Positions 46,471 through 54,146 are shown, counted from the first letter of the stretch. The stretch: DNA of 64,000 bases from Pseudochrobactrum sp. sp1633 (GCF_030376605.1 NZ_JARRAE010000012.1:42595-106594), one strand, 5' to 3'. Notes: generated by a model from the sequence alone, not told the origin. A program made the numbers and translations.

Positions 46471-46896
46471 ATGGCAGTTCATTTCGTAGCGACCAGCCAA
46501 ATCGCAAATAACTATACCGATTTAGATAAGTTCAAAGGCCACTGCGATGCTGCTGGGCATGATCTGACCGAACATAGCGACAGCGACATTGAATACGCCC
46601 TCCGCAGTGCTTCGAAATATTTAGACACAACATATGGCTCTCGCTTCATCGGTGAGGCTGCAACATTCGAACAACCCCTTGCATGGCCTCGCAAACGGGC
46701 AAAGTTTCAGGGGCGATTTTTCCCTAATAACGAAATCCCTGGCCAAGTTATCGTTGCGGCTTGTGAGGTTGCTTTCATGTCCCTTGCAGGCGTGAGCAAC
46801 GATCAAGAACCATCAGTTATTGAAAACATCTTGTCCGGACTGATCCAGCCTGAGCAATTGGGGGCGGCAGTCTTTGGCTCTGTAGCACGGGTGTAG
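46471..46896 (+). CDS. DnaT-like / head-tail connector protein
   Basis: 141 residues. YALRSASKYLDTTYGSRFIG and FEQPLAWPRKRAK match the phage DnaT-like single-strand-binding/connector family (conserved DARYGxRW and LAWPR elements). The C-terminus is unlike that of the truncated relative just upstream. First complete gene of the siphovirus head-completion module; GGGAGA upstream. Confidence 0.75.
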   Translation: MAVHFVATSQIANNYTDLDKFKGHCDAAGHDLTEHSDSDIEYALRSASKYLDTTYGSRFIGEAATFEQPLAWPRKRAKFQGRFFPNNEIPGQVIVAACEVAFMSLAGVSNDQEPSVIENILSGLIQPEQLGAAVFGSVARV

Positions 46897-46897
46897 C

Positions 46898-47305
46898 ATG
46901 ACAGCCTTTGATTATGGGATGATGCGCGATACTGCGCTCGAGCTTCTTACGGAATTCGGATCAAAGGTAACGCTCACAAGAGTTGATGCAGGCGACCCGA
47001 ACGACTGGCAATCATCGGGTGGCACTCAATCTGTTTACGAGGTCACGGTTGCCATACTGCCGGTCAGTGCAGGCAAGGCTGATAACTTCGACCTCAAGTT
47101 CGATACCAATTTTGTTATCCAGCAAGCGCGTTTTGGCTACATGGCCGTGCAGATGAAGAGAATCAGCGGCACCGGAGCAGATCGCATTCAGCCGCAGCCA
47201 ACCGACATCATCAATGTGAATGGCGAAGAGCTTGTTGTGATCGGTTCGCGTGATCTCAATCCAGCCGGAACGCCGGTCTATTACTCATTCGCTGCTAAGG
47301 CATAA
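46898..47305 (+). CDS. Phage head-closure (stopper-like) protein
   Basis: 135 residues. GSKVTLTRVDAGDPNDWQSS and NGEELVVIGSRDLNPAGTPV with a beta-rich pattern suit head-tail joining proteins encoded at this position. 1 nt after the connector gene stop and 3 nt before the minor head protein gene. Assignment rests mostly on gene order. Confidence 0.6.
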   Translation: MTAFDYGMMRDTALELLTEFGSKVTLTRVDAGDPNDWQSSGGTQSVYEVTVAILPVSAGKADNFDLKFDTNFVIQQARFGYMAVQMKRISGTGADRIQPQPTDIINVNGEELVVIGSRDLNPAGTPVYYSFAAKA

Positions 47306-47308
47306 TTT

Positions 47309-48364
47309 ATGACATATCGGTTAACCGCAAAACAGCGCCGACAGCTTGAGGCGTTAACTGCGCGGTTTGAGCCGGTGGTGCGTGATGCCTTTCTCGCTGT
47401 GGCTGATCAGATCATTCGTGATGCTGACTTTACTAGACTTGTGCAGGCGATTGAGACAGGGAATGTCCGTGATGTTCTCCGGTCTATCGGTATTCAGCCC
47501 GGTTCGTTCAATGCGATAGGCGAGGCGATGGGCGAGGCTTACGCTGCATCCGGTGCTGCAGCAATGACAATGCTGCCGCTTGTTCGTGATGCGCGCGGCT
47601 TCAAAGTGAACTTCCAGTTCAATGCGCGCAATCTTCGTGCAGAACGCCGCCTGAGCAGCTACTTGAGCGGATTGATACAGGATTTCACCAAAGAAGCCGA
47701 GGCCGCTACACGGGCAACCTTGGCGGCAGGATTGAAGGCAGGACGTAACCCGCGACAGGTCGCGCAAGAATTGATCGGCGTTTATGATCCGGCACAGCGC
47801 AAGCGTATCGGTGGGGCGTTGGCACTCAATCGCAATCAGGCTGAATATGTCCAGCGGGCAAAAGCTGAACTTTCATCAGGCAACCCACAATCATTGGCGA
47901 ATTACCTGACCAGAACGCGCCGCGATAAACGCTTTGACGGAACGGTCAGGAAGGCCATGAGTGGCGAGATTGAACTATCACAAGCCCAGATCAACAGACT
48001 GGCAACGCGATACTCTGAGCGGCTTCTGATCACGCGCGCAAATACCATAGGACAGACCGAAGTCATGGAGGCTTTGAACTCTGCCCGTATGGAAGCTGGT
48101 TATCAGGCGGCAGAACAAGCCGGAGTTGATCCTGATAAAGCGGAAAAAGTCTGGATTGCCACAACTGACAACCGAGTTCGCGAACAGCACCTGCACATGA
48201 ATAACGCGTCAGTGTTGGGCATGGATACGCCTTTCACGCTGCCAGACGGTACGCAGATGCAATACCCGATGGATAGCAGCTTAGGGGCTGGCGCCAGTCA
48301 AACGATCAACTGCCGCTGTACATATTTTGTCAGGTTGAACTTCTTCGCAAGGAAAGATCGATGA
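47309..48364 (+). CDS. Minor head / head morphogenesis protein
   Basis: 351 residues. The last ~120 residues are the phage Mu F/SPP1 gp7-type domain: RYSERLLITRANTIGQTEVM, ATTDNRVREQHLHMNN and GAGASQTINCRCTYFV with the NCRC motif. An N-terminal helical region precedes. Normally this gene sits before the capsid gene beside the portal gene; here it is between the stopper and neck genes. It overlaps the next gene by 4 nt. Confidence 0.85.
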   Translation: MTYRLTAKQRRQLEALTARFEPVVRDAFLAVADQIIRDADFTRLVQAIETGNVRDVLRSIGIQPGSFNAIGEAMGEAYAASGAAAMTMLPLVRDARGFKVNFQFNARNLRAERRLSSYLSGLIQDFTKEAEAATRATLAAGLKAGRNPRQVAQELIGVYDPAQRKRIGGALALNRNQAEYVQRAKAELSSGNPQSLANYLTRTRRDKRFDGTVRKAMSGEIELSQAQINRLATRYSERLLITRANTIGQTEVMEALNSARMEAGYQAAEQAGVDPDKAEKVWIATTDNRVREQHLHMNNASVLGMDTPFTLPDGTQMQYPMDSSLGAGASQTINCRCTYFVRLNFFARKDR

Positions 48365-48771
48365 GCTTTGCAGATCAGGTCGGCGGCTTCCACAAGGACG
48401 TGATGAAACTCATTCTCGCAGTGTTTCAGACCAGTGTGCAGTTTATGGCCGAGGACATTGTGAAGACTTCGCCGGTTGATACGGGTTTTCTCCGCAACAG
48501 CTTCAATATCACACTGAACAGCTTGCCGAACCTTGGCGATAACGGGGTTGGTATTGCTGGAATATCCGGCGCGGTTGCTGGCATCAAAATATCCGACACC
48601 GTTTATCTGAGTTTCACAGCCTCTTACGCCATGCGCCTTGAATATGGGTTTGAAGGCAAGGACAGCAAAGGCAGGCTTTACAATCAGTCTGGCCGGTTCT
48701 GGGTGCGTGGTGCCGCTCAAAACTGGAATAGCTATGTCGAGCAAGCCTTTAGAAAGGCCGGTGCCGTCTAA
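48361..48771 (+). CDS. HK97 gp10-like neck/tail-completion protein
   Basis: 136 residues. AEDIVKTSPVDTGFLRNSFN and FTASYAMRLEYGFEGKDSKG are the two signatures of the gp10 family, which forms the head-tail neck. Overlaps the neighbours by 4 nt and 1 nt. Confidence 0.85.
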   Translation: MSFADQVGGFHKDVMKLILAVFQTSVQFMAEDIVKTSPVDTGFLRNSFNITLNSLPNLGDNGVGIAGISGAVAGIKISDTVYLSFTASYAMRLEYGFEGKDSKGRLYNQSGRFWVRGAAQNWNSYVEQAFRKAGAV

Positions 48772-49196
48772 TGATTTACAAAGACATTATGTCCGCACTC
48801 TACACGCGGCTGTCACTTCTCAACGCTGAAATTCCTATTGTCTACCAGCTTAAACGTTATTCGCCTTTAAACGGCGGCAGGGAGCCATTCATTCGGGTCA
48901 ACCTGTATCGCAACAGGCCAGAACGCTTAACTATGGGTGAGGGCAATGTCAGCCTGTTTAAGGGCATTCTGCAATGCACAATCACTCACATTCCCACAAA
49001 AGACGAATGGATTAAGCCGGAGGGTGATTATCTCGCCCTTGGTGAAAAGCTGGTTGAGCATTTTCCTGCTGATCTCACGCTTTGGCATGGCGCGGCACAA
49101 GTCCGCATCAGCCAGATACCAGAATTAGGCACGATCTTTTCCGAGCCTTCACAAGTCACGCTGCCGGTTTCAATCTACTGGCAGGCTGGCGGATAA
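48771..49196 (+). CDS. Tail terminator protein
   Basis: 141 residues; begins at the overlapping TAATG. YKDIMSALYTRLSLLNAEIP and EPFIRVNLYRNRPERLTMGE suit the DUF4128-type tail terminator that caps the tail tube. Position between neck and tail tube genes supports this. Confidence 0.75.
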   Translation: MIYKDIMSALYTRLSLLNAEIPIVYQLKRYSPLNGGREPFIRVNLYRNRPERLTMGEGNVSLFKGILQCTITHIPTKDEWIKPEGDYLALGEKLVEHFPADLTLWHGAAQVRISQIPELGTIFSEPSQVTLPVSIYWQAGG

Positions 49197-49241
49197 TCAG
49201 TTTTCAATAATCACATCCATTCCAACTTATGAGGTCATGCA

Positions 49242-49718
49242 ATGTCTCTTGCTCTAACGAATATGGGGCGTAAAACCTATGTCAGCGCCACCGCACACCC
49301 AGCCGAAATGGACTTGGACGCATTTGAAGCGGTAACAGACTGGACGGAAGTTCGATTTGTAACTGAAATCGGTGAGTCCGGCGTCAATACAAACATCGTG
49401 TCGCTTCCAGTGATGGACACTAAATTCACTGAAAAGGGCAAAGGTATTTCCGATGCCGGTGACGTGGCGATTACTGTACGCTTCGATCAGGCCGATCCGG
49501 GGCAGGCACTGCTACGTCAATTTGGCGCAACCAATATGACTTATGCCTTTAAGTTCGAGCTGGACAATAAAGCCACCCCCACAGGCAAAGGTAGCACTGA
49601 ATATAATCGTGGGATTGTAACGGGGCCACTACGCTCAAACGGTGGAGTTGAGGATTTCGTGACCGAAACTTTCACGGGCGGCTTTACGCAGCAACCGTTC
49701 TGGGTTCCAGCAACTTAA
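49242..49718 (+). CDS. Major tail tube protein
   Basis: 158 residues. FVTEIGESGVNTNIVSLPVM and KGKGISDAGDVAITVRFDQA, then a Thr/Gly-rich beta segment ending GGFTQQPFWVPAT, typical of siphovirus tube proteins. Followed at once by an intrinsic terminator, which fits a highly expressed gene. Confidence 0.83.
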   Translation: MSLALTNMGRKTYVSATAHPAEMDLDAFEAVTDWTEVRFVTEIGESGVNTNIVSLPVMDTKFTEKGKGISDAGDVAITVRFDQADPGQALLRQFGATNMTYAFKFELDNKATPTGKGSTEYNRGIVTGPLRSNGGVEDFVTETFTGGFTQQPFWVPAT

Positions 49719-49723
49719 TATAG

Positions 49724-49743
49724 CGCCCTTCGGGGCGTTTTTT
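49724..49743 (+). terminator. Intrinsic terminator after the tail tube gene
   Basis: CGCCC / GGGCG stem with TTCG tetraloop-type centre and T6 tail. Confidence 0.8.
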
Positions 49744-49768
49744 GTAACTAAATTCAGAAGGTAATTGC

Positions 49769-50155
49769 ATGTCAATTTTTAATATTGTGAAGTATGATGA
49801 GGCCATTAAATATGAACTCGTTCACCCAGCATCTGGCGATGGTCTGGGTATAACATTTTCACTTGTTTCAAGCGCATCTGATCAAGCCAAGGCCATCTAT
49901 CGCAAACAGATCAAACTCAATTACGCACTGCAGCGTAAGGGTAAGACAATTGATATTGATGAGGGCGAAGCACAGATCATTGAACGCTTATCAGCAAGCA
50001 TTGTCGGTTGGGATTGGGCGGATCAGGAATTCCGTGAAGGCGAAGGCGCGCCGGAGTTCAACAAAAGCAATATTTCTGACGTTTTGACTGTTGATTGGAT
50101 TTTTGACCAAATCAGCAAGCAGGTCAACGATATCCAAAATTTTACCAATCCCTAA
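49769..50155 (+). CDS. Tail assembly chaperone, short form (gpG-like)
   Basis: 128 residues. Between tail tube and tape measure genes, as lambda gpG. FSLVSSASDQAKAIYRKQIK and IERLSASIVGWDWADQEFRE are typical of these chaperones. Near its 3' end, in frame, it has the slippery heptamer A-AAT-TTT (50137-50143); slippage fuses it to the downstream frame ending at 50538. Confidence 0.85.
   Translation: MSIFNIVKYDEAIKYELVHPASGDGLGITFSLVSSASDQAKAIYRKQIKLNYALQRKGKTIDIDEGEAQIIERLSASIVGWDWADQEFREGEGAPEFNKSNISDVLTVDWIFDQISKQVNDIQNFTNP
50137..50143 (+). other. Programmed -1 frameshift site
   Basis: AAATTTT read as A AAT TTT in the zero frame, the canonical X XXY YYZ form. After a -1 slip the ribosome avoids the TAA at 50153-50155 and continues ...YQSLKADICGAVFHH in the downstream frame. 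A downstream stimulatory structure was not established by eye. Confidence 0.8.
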
Positions 50156-50538
50156 AGGCTGATATTTGCGGCGCTGTTTTTCATCATGTCAAATATGATA
50201 CCCCAGATCACAAAGGGGCAACACGGCGGGAACGCAACCAGCTGGCAGGGTGGGAAGATAATACACCAGAGATTAAGTGCCCACTTGAGGCGCTATATCT
50301 CTGGGAGTGGTTTTTTGAAATATCGAACACACGCCACGACTGCGAAAAGCGTCTGCATTTCTCCGAAATTGACGCTTGGTCACGCTTGTCTGGCAACAAT
50401 CTAACGCCTTACGAGTTTGAGCTTATCACTGCGATGGATGCAAGGTTTGTCGAAGCGTTTCGGTCTGAAATGGCAGACAACCGCACAAGGCATGATGAAC
50501 AGCAAAAGGCTATTGCCGATAGTCGGGGCAGGCGTTGA
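50143..50538 (+). CDS. Tail assembly chaperone, T-like extension made by frameshift
   Basis: 131 codons in the -1 frame with no start codon of their own, hence not visible as a normal gene. Translation includes ALYLWEWFFEISNTRHDCEK and FSEIDAWSRLSGNNLTPYEF, a pattern typical of the C-terminal part of tail chaperone fusions (aromatic W/Y-x-W-F block, then a SEIxAW element). Fusion product with the short form would be ~256 residues. The long form binds the tape measure protein during tail assembly. Confidence 0.8.
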   Translation, partial: YQSLKADICGAVFHHVKYDTPDHKGATRRERNQLAGWEDNTPEIKCPLEALYLWEWFFEISNTRHDCEKRLHFSEIDAWSRLSGNNLTPYEFELITAMDARFVEAFRSEMADNRTRHDEQQKAIADSRGRR

Positions 50539-50561
50539 AGTTCCAGCGACTTAATGAAACC

Positions 50562-50583
50562 AGCCCCTGCTAAGTGCGGGGCT
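50562..50583 (+). terminator. Hairpin after the chaperone genes
   Basis: AGCCCC / GGGGCT stem extended by a bulged GC pair; no T-run, so termination is uncertain. It marks the border between the tail genes and the cargo block. Confidence 0.4.
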
Positions 50584-50723
50584 GCTTCCTTCGCTGCTAA
50601 GGCGATAGGGACCGGACGGGGAGGAGGCGAGGGGCAATTTTTATATTTGGTAAAAAATAATATTAATGACTCGCCTTTTGTACGAATCCTGCTTTGATGG
50701 CCAATATCGAGGTGGGGCAATTA

Positions 50724-51638
50724 ATGAGAAAAGTATCACATTACCGTCGTGCAGTATGGTTGGTTGATAATGGGCCAACATTGGAAGCATTAATAAGAAC
50801 TTATCTTAATCAAAGTCCTGATGTAGTATCGACGAAATTTGTATATGGAACGGATATTGATGTTCAGATCGCCGAACGCTCAATAAATGGTCGCGGTATT
50901 GGTATCTATTTTACACTTTATACAGAAGGACGACGAACTGCGACTGTTGAAAATGGCGGCTCTAGCGTTAATAGGCGGAATGCTCCTCGTGGGGAAGAGT
51001 TTCTTAAAACCGGTATTGTCATTATGATTGAGGGCAACAATGTAGCTTATATCGCGGATGGCCATACTAATGATGCTCAAATAACTAACTTATTCCATTG
51101 CGCTTTTAAGGCTCAGAATTTCCCTGATGAAACAACTCAGTTTGGGCTAATGCCCAAAATGAATGAAGATCAACTGCAGCGATTGATCCAACGCGGGGTG
51201 AAGTCTATAGATCTTGGCATTACCTCCTTCAATGCAACTATTGATCAAATTAATAATGCAGGTGGAAATAGCGATTGGCTTGAGCCATTTGCGGCGATGG
51301 GGGAGGCTTTAATAAATGCATTTGGTCGAGATCGTACCCCATTGGAAGCAGAAGCAGCATCTCACATTGAAGCGACTATTCATCTAGGTTATGATGGAAG
51401 AAGCAGGAATACATTGATACCTCAAGTGTTGGCTAATCTGGCACATGGCGTTGAAGAGCTAGGAAGCCAATTCAAGATCGTTACAACTGATGATGTTGTA
51501 ATAACGCATGAAAAGCTTGTCATCCGCGCAGAGATAGATGTCGATGGAGATGAAGTTGCAATTGATGCACAAAGTGCCTTCACTCCTCTTCGAATGATAA
51601 TGAGTACATGGAGACGGTCCGGGATTTTTGAGCAATGA
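50724..51638 (+). CDS. Unknown soluble protein of cargo pair, partner of the four-helix membrane protein
   Basis: 304 residues from the ATG at 50724 (GAGGTGGGG 8 nt upstream; the frame can also start at 50694 or 50697). No signal peptide or membrane segment. No family recognised: opening VSHYRRAVWLVDNGPTLEAL, then NGRGIGIYFTLYTEGRRTAT, and near the end ITHEKLVIRAEIDVDGDEVA. Distinctly AT-richer than the tail genes around it, indicating separate acquisition. Its stop overlaps the membrane-protein gene, so they form a coupled pair. A soluble sensor plus membrane effector recalls lambda RexA/RexB, by layout only. Confidence 0.7.
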   Translation: MRKVSHYRRAVWLVDNGPTLEALIRTYLNQSPDVVSTKFVYGTDIDVQIAERSINGRGIGIYFTLYTEGRRTATVENGGSSVNRRNAPRGEEFLKTGIVIMIEGNNVAYIADGHTNDAQITNLFHCAFKAQNFPDETTQFGLMPKMNEDQLQRLIQRGVKSIDLGITSFNATIDQINNAGGNSDWLEPFAAMGEALINAFGRDRTPLEAEAASHIEATIHLGYDGRSRNTLIPQVLANLAHGVEELGSQFKIVTTDDVVITHEKLVIRAEIDVDGDEVAIDAQSAFTPLRMIMSTWRRSGIFEQ

Positions 51639-52117
51639 TGAATAGGCGAGGGATATACATAATACTGAGTGCGATCGCTGCTACTGCAGGTGTATATTAT
51701 GCCCCGGACGTTCTTCAAAAATCTCCTGCTGCTCTAGAAGGGATTATTAGTGTTTTTTCAATCTTAGCGGGTGTTTTGGTTGCCGTTATGTCGATTATTG
51801 GCGATCCATCAATGCTTTTGACTGGAAATTGGCGCCTTGGTCATGAGCATGCAAAAGATATACAGAAAAGAATATCTAATTACTCAAATCTAATAGCGCT
51901 TTACATCATTATATTAATTGGTGTGCTTTTGCTGATGGTATTTAAAGACGCTAAGATTGTAGGAGTTATATGGGCATCGTATGCTGTACAATGGCTATCT
52001 ACGTTTGGTTTGCTTCTATCAATTCCATTGCCATACAGTCTGATGAAGATTCAAAAAGATCGTATGGATGAAGAAATTAAACGGAGAAAACGATCTCCTA
52101 GTGATAATGATTGTTAG
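51635..52117 (+). CDS. Four-helix membrane protein of cargo pair
   Basis: 160 residues (or 159 from the ATG at 51638). Hydrophobic segments at about 6-23, 36-56, 84-104 and 107-132, a basic loop between 2 and 3 (GNWRLGHEHAKDIQKRISNY) and a charged C-terminal tail (KIQKDRMDEEIKRRKRSPSD), so both termini are probably cytoplasmic. Translationally coupled to the 304-residue protein. The size and topology recall RexB (about 144 residues, four helices) and other small pore-forming defence effectors; no sequence match claimed. Confidence 0.75.
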   Translation: MMNRRGIYIILSAIAATAGVYYAPDVLQKSPAALEGIISVFSILAGVLVAVMSIIGDPSMLLTGNWRLGHEHAKDIQKRISNYSNLIALYIIILIGVLLLMVFKDAKIVGVIWASYAVQWLSTFGLLLSIPLPYSLMKIQKDRMDEEIKRRKRSPSDNDC

Positions 52118-52155
52118 TTTTAATAATAACTTAGCCGTTATTTTTTAGTTATTAA

Positions 52156-52175
52156 AGGCGCCTCGGCGCCTTTTT
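52156..52175. terminator. Terminator after the cargo pair
   Basis: AGGCGCC / GGCGCCT stem with T5; preceded by an A-rich stretch (TTATTAAA), so it may also serve the converging regulator gene. Confidence 0.8.
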
Positions 52176-52209
52176 CTTTGTCCCTCTTGCTGTCGGTGGG
52201 GTCTGTTAT

Positions 52210-52593
52210 TTAATCAAGATTTACTTGGGTGGCTTCTTTGATGAGTAATATTGCTTTATCCAAATCAAATTCGCCGGCTGCTCCTGAGGTAGTAGAGGAT
52301 ATTATTCTAATAATATTGAGTAAATCTAAATCTAAATTACCGTCGCTGGCGGCTACTTGATCAAGTAGGTAGCGCATTAGTTTCATCTGAGAAAACGCGT
52401 ATTCTGAGAATGCGAGGTGTTTTTTGGAATCTTCTAATGACTGCCCAAGCTCCGATTGAATATTAAAGCTAGTTTCTAATCGGTTCACAATCTCAGCAGT
52501 CATCGAGCGCCGGTTTGCAGACGCAGCTTCTTCGATCTTATTTTTCAGGTCTTCAGGTATCCGCAAGCGGAAATGTAAATCTTCTCTAGCCAT
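52210..52593 (-). CDS. Arc/Mnt-type ribbon-helix-helix regulator
   Basis: 127 residues. N-terminal RHH: LHFRLRIPEDLKNKIEEAAS followed by ANRRSMTAEIVNRLETSF, the Arc-like strand and two helices. The C-terminal ~75 residues are helical and probably multimerise. Divergent from a small second RHH gene across repeated operators; its role matches Mnt in phage P22 immI (lysogenic repressor of the antirepressor promoter), inferred from layout. Confidence 0.85.
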   Translation of the reverse strand: MAREDLHFRLRIPEDLKNKIEEAASANRRSMTAEIVNRLETSFNIQSELGQSLEDSKKHLAFSEYAFSQMKLMRYLLDQVAASDGNLDLDLLNIIRIISSTTSGAAGEFDLDKAILLIKEATQVNLD

Positions 52594-52597
52594 GCCT

Positions 52598-52673
52598 CAC
52601 ATATGACACACATCGCACTTGACTTCTATGCCACACATATGACACACATATAGTGACGCACGGTGTGTCAAAT
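52598..52673. promoter_or_regulatory. Repeated operators between the two RHH genes
   Basis: The 16-mer CACATATGACACACAT occurs exactly at 52598-52613 and 52634-52649 (36 bp apart). A third, inverted copy, GTGTGTCAAAT at 52663-52673, matches the reverse complement of the core at 10 of 11 positions. They overlap the start of the minus-strand regulator and lie upstream of the plus-strand one, fitting RHH dimer sites. Confidence 0.8.
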
Positions 52674-52684
52674 AGGGAGATTAA

Positions 52685-52852
52685 ATGTCAGAAGTTAGAA
52701 TGACCGTAAGGCTGCCCAAAGAAGTGGCAGATTTTTTAGGAATGGAAGCGAAGGATAATTATACTTCACGCAATGCGGAAATAGTTCGATCCGTTAAGCA
52801 GCGGATGAGGGCCATAGAAAACGAAAAAGCCGGATCGCCTCTCACAGCATAA
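52685..52852 (+). CDS. Small Arc-like repressor
   Basis: 55 residues, ATG with AGGGAG 5-6 nt upstream. The whole protein is an RHH domain: VRMTVRLPKEVADFLGMEAK then SRNAEIVRSVKQRMRA, very like P22 Arc (53 residues) in size and pattern. Lies immediately upstream of the antirepressor gene, as arc lies before ant. Confidence 0.8.
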   Translation: MSEVRMTVRLPKEVADFLGMEAKDNYTSRNAEIVRSVKQRMRAIENEKAGSPLTA

Positions 52853-52891
52853 TCCAGCTTTTTCTTGAAACCATCATACAAGGATTTCGGA

Positions 52892-53629
52892 ATGAACAAT
52901 ATCAAATTCCCTGTCGTAATGGAAGGGGCTATCGGCTCCGAAACAATTCAGACCGTTAACGGACGTGATTTACACCGCTTCCTTGAAGTAGGCAAAGACT
53001 TCTCAACATGGATTAAAGACCGTGTGGCTCAATATGGTTTTTCGGAAAACACCGATTATGTAGTTTTCCCCGAAATTGGGGAGAACTCAAAAGGTGGCAG
53101 ACCATCAAAGGAATACGCAGTTTCAATAGACATGGCGAAAGAGCTTGCCATGGTAGAGCGGAACGAAAAGGGCAAACAGGCTCGTCAGTATTTCATAGAA
53201 TGTGAACGTCGAGCCAAAAATGCAGTTGATCCGGTTGCAGTTCTTAATAATCCGGCTGCTATGCGGGGTCTACTTCTTACGTACAGCGAGAAGGTTATCG
53301 AACTTGAAGGCCGCATTGAAGCGGATAAGCCGAAAACATCCTTCTTCGATGCCTACATTAATGCAGAAGGTCTTTATAATCTGCAAAATGCTGGCAGGGC
53401 GTTGAATGCTCGCCCTAATCTGTTCATTCGCTACCTGAAAGAAAAGTACATGTTTTATCAGGGTACAGCGTTGGTTCCTCGTGTGCAGTATATCCAAATG
53501 GGATTGTTCGAAGTCAAAAGCGAAATCGTAGAGGATAAGGTTCGTCCGCGTTCTTATATGACAGCGAAGGGGCTGGAATATTTCTCAAAGCGCCTTCCTG
53601 ACCATATTCGAGTGGGGAAAGCAGCATGA
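52892..53629 (+). CDS. Phage antirepressor, AntA/AntB + KilAC domains
   Basis: 245 residues from the ATG at 52892 (AAGGA upstream; ATG 52865 alternative). N-terminal AntA/AntB domain: NGRDLHRFLEVGKDFSTWIK, then DYVVFPEIGENSKGGRPSKE and YAVSIDMAKELAMVERNEKG. C-terminal KilAC/ANT domain: FFDAYINAEGLYNLQNAGRA and RSYMTAKGLEYFSKRL. Antirepressors inactivate the main phage repressor and trigger induction or superinfection. Third gene of the immI-like locus. Confidence 0.92.
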   Translation: MNNIKFPVVMEGAIGSETIQTVNGRDLHRFLEVGKDFSTWIKDRVAQYGFSENTDYVVFPEIGENSKGGRPSKEYAVSIDMAKELAMVERNEKGKQARQYFIECERRAKNAVDPVAVLNNPAAMRGLLLTYSEKVIELEGRIEADKPKTSFFDAYINAEGLYNLQNAGRALNARPNLFIRYLKEKYMFYQGTALVPRVQYIQMGLFEVKSEIVEDKVRPRSYMTAKGLEYFSKRLPDHIRVGKAA

Positions 53630-53862
53630 ACCGACGCGCTTTCCTCTCTGCTGTGCCTGCTGTGGCTCTGGCTACATCACCGGCGGCGTCTTTGCCAGCA
53701 CCAATACCACCGAAAGAGCGCCTCAAACTCGCGATTGCTGAAATAGAAAGCGTATTTCGTGAGTTATATCCTGATCTTAAAGTTAGAAAACATCTGAGTG
53801 AAATCAGAGATATAGATCAGTATGATCCGAGCACCGTTCAGCTCGTTATTCGTGCAGCATAA
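53626..53862 (+). CDS. Small exported protein with twin-arginine-like signal
   Basis: 78 residues, start overlapping the antirepressor stop by 4 nt. MNRRAFLSAVPAVALATSPA has RR followed by FLS and a hydrophobic stretch, a Tat-type pattern with cleavage near residue 23-25. The mature ~54 residues are helical and charged (ERLKLAIAEIESVFRELYPD). Unknown function; coupling to an antirepressor is unusual. The Tat reading is by eye. Confidence 0.6.
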   Translation: MNRRAFLSAVPAVALATSPAASLPAPIPPKERLKLAIAEIESVFRELYPDLKVRKHLSEIRDIDQYDPSTVQLVIRAA

Positions 53863-53865
53863 AAG

Positions 53866-53887
53866 AAGGCGGCTCAGGCCGCCTTTT
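53866..53887 (+). terminator. Intrinsic terminator, copy 2 of a 33-bp exact repeat
   Basis: Same AAGGCGGC / GCCGCCTT hairpin with T4 as at 42648-42670; the exact identity spans 53855-53887 and includes the last codons and stop of the small exported protein gene. Confidence 0.8.
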
Positions 53888-53891
53888 CTAT

Positions 53892-54146
53892 TTAGAAACG
53901 AGGTTCGTTTCTTTTAATTTCAGTATTAGGTGAGGTGAGTTTAGCTAGATGGCCCTCAATTAGAACAAGCAAGGAAACAATCCCGCAGGTCACAGCTGCA
54001 ATGATCACGCCTACAACTGTACCAATGATGATGCTTGTGGTTCCCCCAAAAGGCGATTTGTAGCCAAAGTATGCCCCAGTGGCGATTATCAAAAAGCCAA
54101 TTGTGGCATTTAGTACTGATAAAGTTTCAGAAAAAATACGATTCAA
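53892..54146 (-). CDS. Small membrane protein, two helices
   Basis: 84 residues from the TTG at 54146, which has AGGGGG 7 nt upstream; an ATG at 54194 would add 16 polar residues without a ribosome site. Helices: LNATIGFLIIATGAYFGY and SIIIGTVVGVIIAAVTCGIV. Lies opposite the tail operon between the immunity-like locus and the tape measure gene. Possibly a superinfection-exclusion protein; unproven. Confidence 0.55.
   Translation of the reverse strand: MNRIFSETLSVLNATIGFLIIATGAYFGYKSPFGGTTSIIIGTVVGVIIAAVTCGIVSLLVLIEGHLAKLTSPNTEIKRNEPRF

Noticed and set aside
50186..50404. 72-codon frame starting with ATG after the tail chaperone gene
   Set aside because: The region is better explained by the -1 frameshift extension, whose translation shows chaperone-type sequence over its full length.
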